This document shows positions 6,314 through 6,808 of a stretch of 6,808 nt of DNA, piece by piece. This DNA comes from Flavobacteriaceae bacterium (GTDB lineage: Bacteria; Bacteroidota; Bacteroidia; Flavobacteriales; Flavobacteriaceae): the NCBI GenBank assembly GCA_030633225.1, contig DAOVTF010000108.1, positions 1 through 6,808 on the forward strand. Reading direction: 5' to 3'. Below the pieces are notes generated by a model, which was not told the DNA's origin, made no database searches, and saw only the letters and a program-made list of their open reading frames with translations. A program made the translations under genes and the position numbers. The stretch's first letter is position 1. Each line of letters opens with the position of its first letter.

Positions 6314-6437
6314 GATTAACTAATTGATGTAAATTTTAAAGGAATTGCACTAAAACAAAAATAGAACAGAAAATAAAAAGACAAATAAATTTGTTTTAGA
6401 AGAATATTTCAAAATAATCAACTGCGATTAACTAATT
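6314..6437 (+). repeat. 12-base direct repeat GATTAACTAATT in the divergent region
   Basis: GATTAACTAATT occurs at 6314-6325 and again at 6426-6437, 112 bases apart, within the intergenic region between the barrel gene and the lipoprotein gene. The copies flank the barrel-gene promoter. They could be binding sites for a shared regulator or simply chance in A+T-rich sequence. Confidence 0.3.
6356..6385 (-). promoter_or_regulatory. Bacteroidota-type promoter for the outer-membrane barrel gene
   Basis: Read on the minus strand, TTTG (6385-6382), an 18-base spacer, and TATTTTTG (6363-6356) match both consensus elements exactly. Transcription would start near 6350, giving an untranslated leader of roughly 85 bases before the ATG at 6265. 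Confidence 0.6.
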
Positions 6438-6466
6438 TTTTTTTATTTGTTTAGTTTCATTTAAAG

Positions 6467-6480
6467 GCAACTATAGTTGC
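6467..6480. promoter_or_regulatory. Perfect palindrome GCAACTATAGTTGC, candidate operator
   Basis: This 14-base perfect palindrome lies 65 bases before the lipoprotein ATG at 6546. It contains TATAGTTG (6472-6479), one base off TAnnTTTG and 22 bases after a TTTG at 6446-6449. Its TTG at 6477-6479 could instead act as the -33 element for TAATTTTA (6503-6510). Either way the palindrome overlaps a promoter element, as expected for a repressor site; TAGTTGCA half-sites recall MarR-type operators, but that is only a suggestion. Confidence 0.45.
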
Positions 6481-6545
6481 ATATTTCAGAAAAAAGATGT
6501 TGTAATTTTATGCAAAATATTAAAAAATACTAAATAATAATTATC

Positions 6546-6808
6546 ATGAAAAAACTAAGAATAAAACTTGTATATATTTTGTTATTTGCTTTAGTATTTA
6601 CGTCATGTAAAGAAAATGAAAAAGAAGAAAAAAAAGCAATAAAAAAAACTATTCAAACCGAAACAAATACTAAGAAAAACAATAAAAATTATGATAAAAT
6701 GGAAGTAATGTTACATGCAACATCACAGCCAAATTACATGAATTTTATTTTAAAGAATAAACAATCGCTAAAAATTGATACTCAACAGCACCAAAAACTT
6801 AAAGCAAT
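6546..6808 (+). CDS. Lipoprotein with a possible Spy/CpxP-like LTxxQ region, 3' end cut by window edge
   Basis: The ATG at 6546 follows an A-rich leader, and 87 complete codons reach the window edge without a stop. The product has a lipoprotein signal, MKKLRIKLVY then ILLFALVFTSC, with the lipidated Cys at residue 21. A strongly charged Lys/Glu/Thr/Asn-rich linker (22-50) follows, then the start of a folded domain: KMEVMLHATSQPNYM (51-65) and SLKIDTQQHQKL (74-85). The last segment resembles the 'L.LT..Q...L' repeat of Spy/CpxP-type periplasmic proteins and related small envelope proteins, but the domain is incomplete here, so this is a suggestion only. It would act in the periplasm, attached to a membrane. 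The gene diverges from the outer-membrane barrel gene, and the palindrome at 6467-6480 points to regulated expression. Confidence 0.75.
   Translation, partial: MKKLRIKLVYILLFALVFTSCKENEKEEKKAIKKTIQTETNTKKNNKNYDKMEVMLHATSQPNYMNFILKNKQSLKIDTQQHQKLKA

Noticed and set aside
1..6808. Defence island, CRISPR, toxin-antitoxin or mobile-element system
   Set aside because: No spaced repeat array, transposase, nuclease, integrase or small toxin/antitoxin pair was seen. The helicase belongs to a common housekeeping-type Pif1 group, and its neighbours do not form a known or suggestive defence set.

Overview
The window looks like a chromosomal stretch from a marine-type member of the Bacteroidota, most likely family Flavobacteriaceae. 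The reasons are the very A+T-rich DNA, A-rich leaders in place of clear Shine-Dalgarno sites, several promoters of the Bacteroidota form (TTG or TTTG, about 18 bases, then TAnnTTTG), and a gene set typical of these genomes: HemW, DUF4230, OsmC, a Pif1-like helicase with a C-terminal HTH_40 domain, MmcQ/YjbR and a Flavobacteriia-type outer-membrane beta-barrel. No tRNA, rRNA, CRISPR array, insertion sequence or phage gene was seen.

Layout. Positions 1-736 (minus strand) hold two tandem paralogous small proteins of the antibiotic-biosynthesis-monooxygenase-like (dimeric alpha/beta barrel) type; the first runs off the left edge. They diverge from hemW (919-2040, plus), a radical-SAM heme chaperone. 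Next come a membrane-anchored DUF4230 protein (2135-2770) and an OsmC-family peroxide-reductase-like protein (2848-3225). Each of these two has its own promoter, and the osmC-like gene is closed by a strong intrinsic terminator (3277-3304).

Positions 3321-5033 carry a Pif1-family helicase gene that appears broken. All helicase motifs are intact, but a single in-frame TAA (4668-4670) separates the motor from its C-terminal HTH_40 domain, and no ATG is available at either end. An MmcQ/YjbR-family gene (5050-5400) follows closely on the same strand.

A secreted, probably outer-membrane beta-barrel protein (5438-6265, minus) converges on that group. Its promoter lies in the 280-base divergent region 6266-6545, which also holds a perfect 14-base palindrome just upstream of a truncated lipoprotein gene (6546 to the right edge).

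The genes do not form one pathway; they look like independent housekeeping and envelope or stress units. I see no strong case for a new multi-gene system. The items most worth a second look are the interrupted helicase and the two palindromes that overlap promoter elements upstream of the osmC-like and lipoprotein genes.
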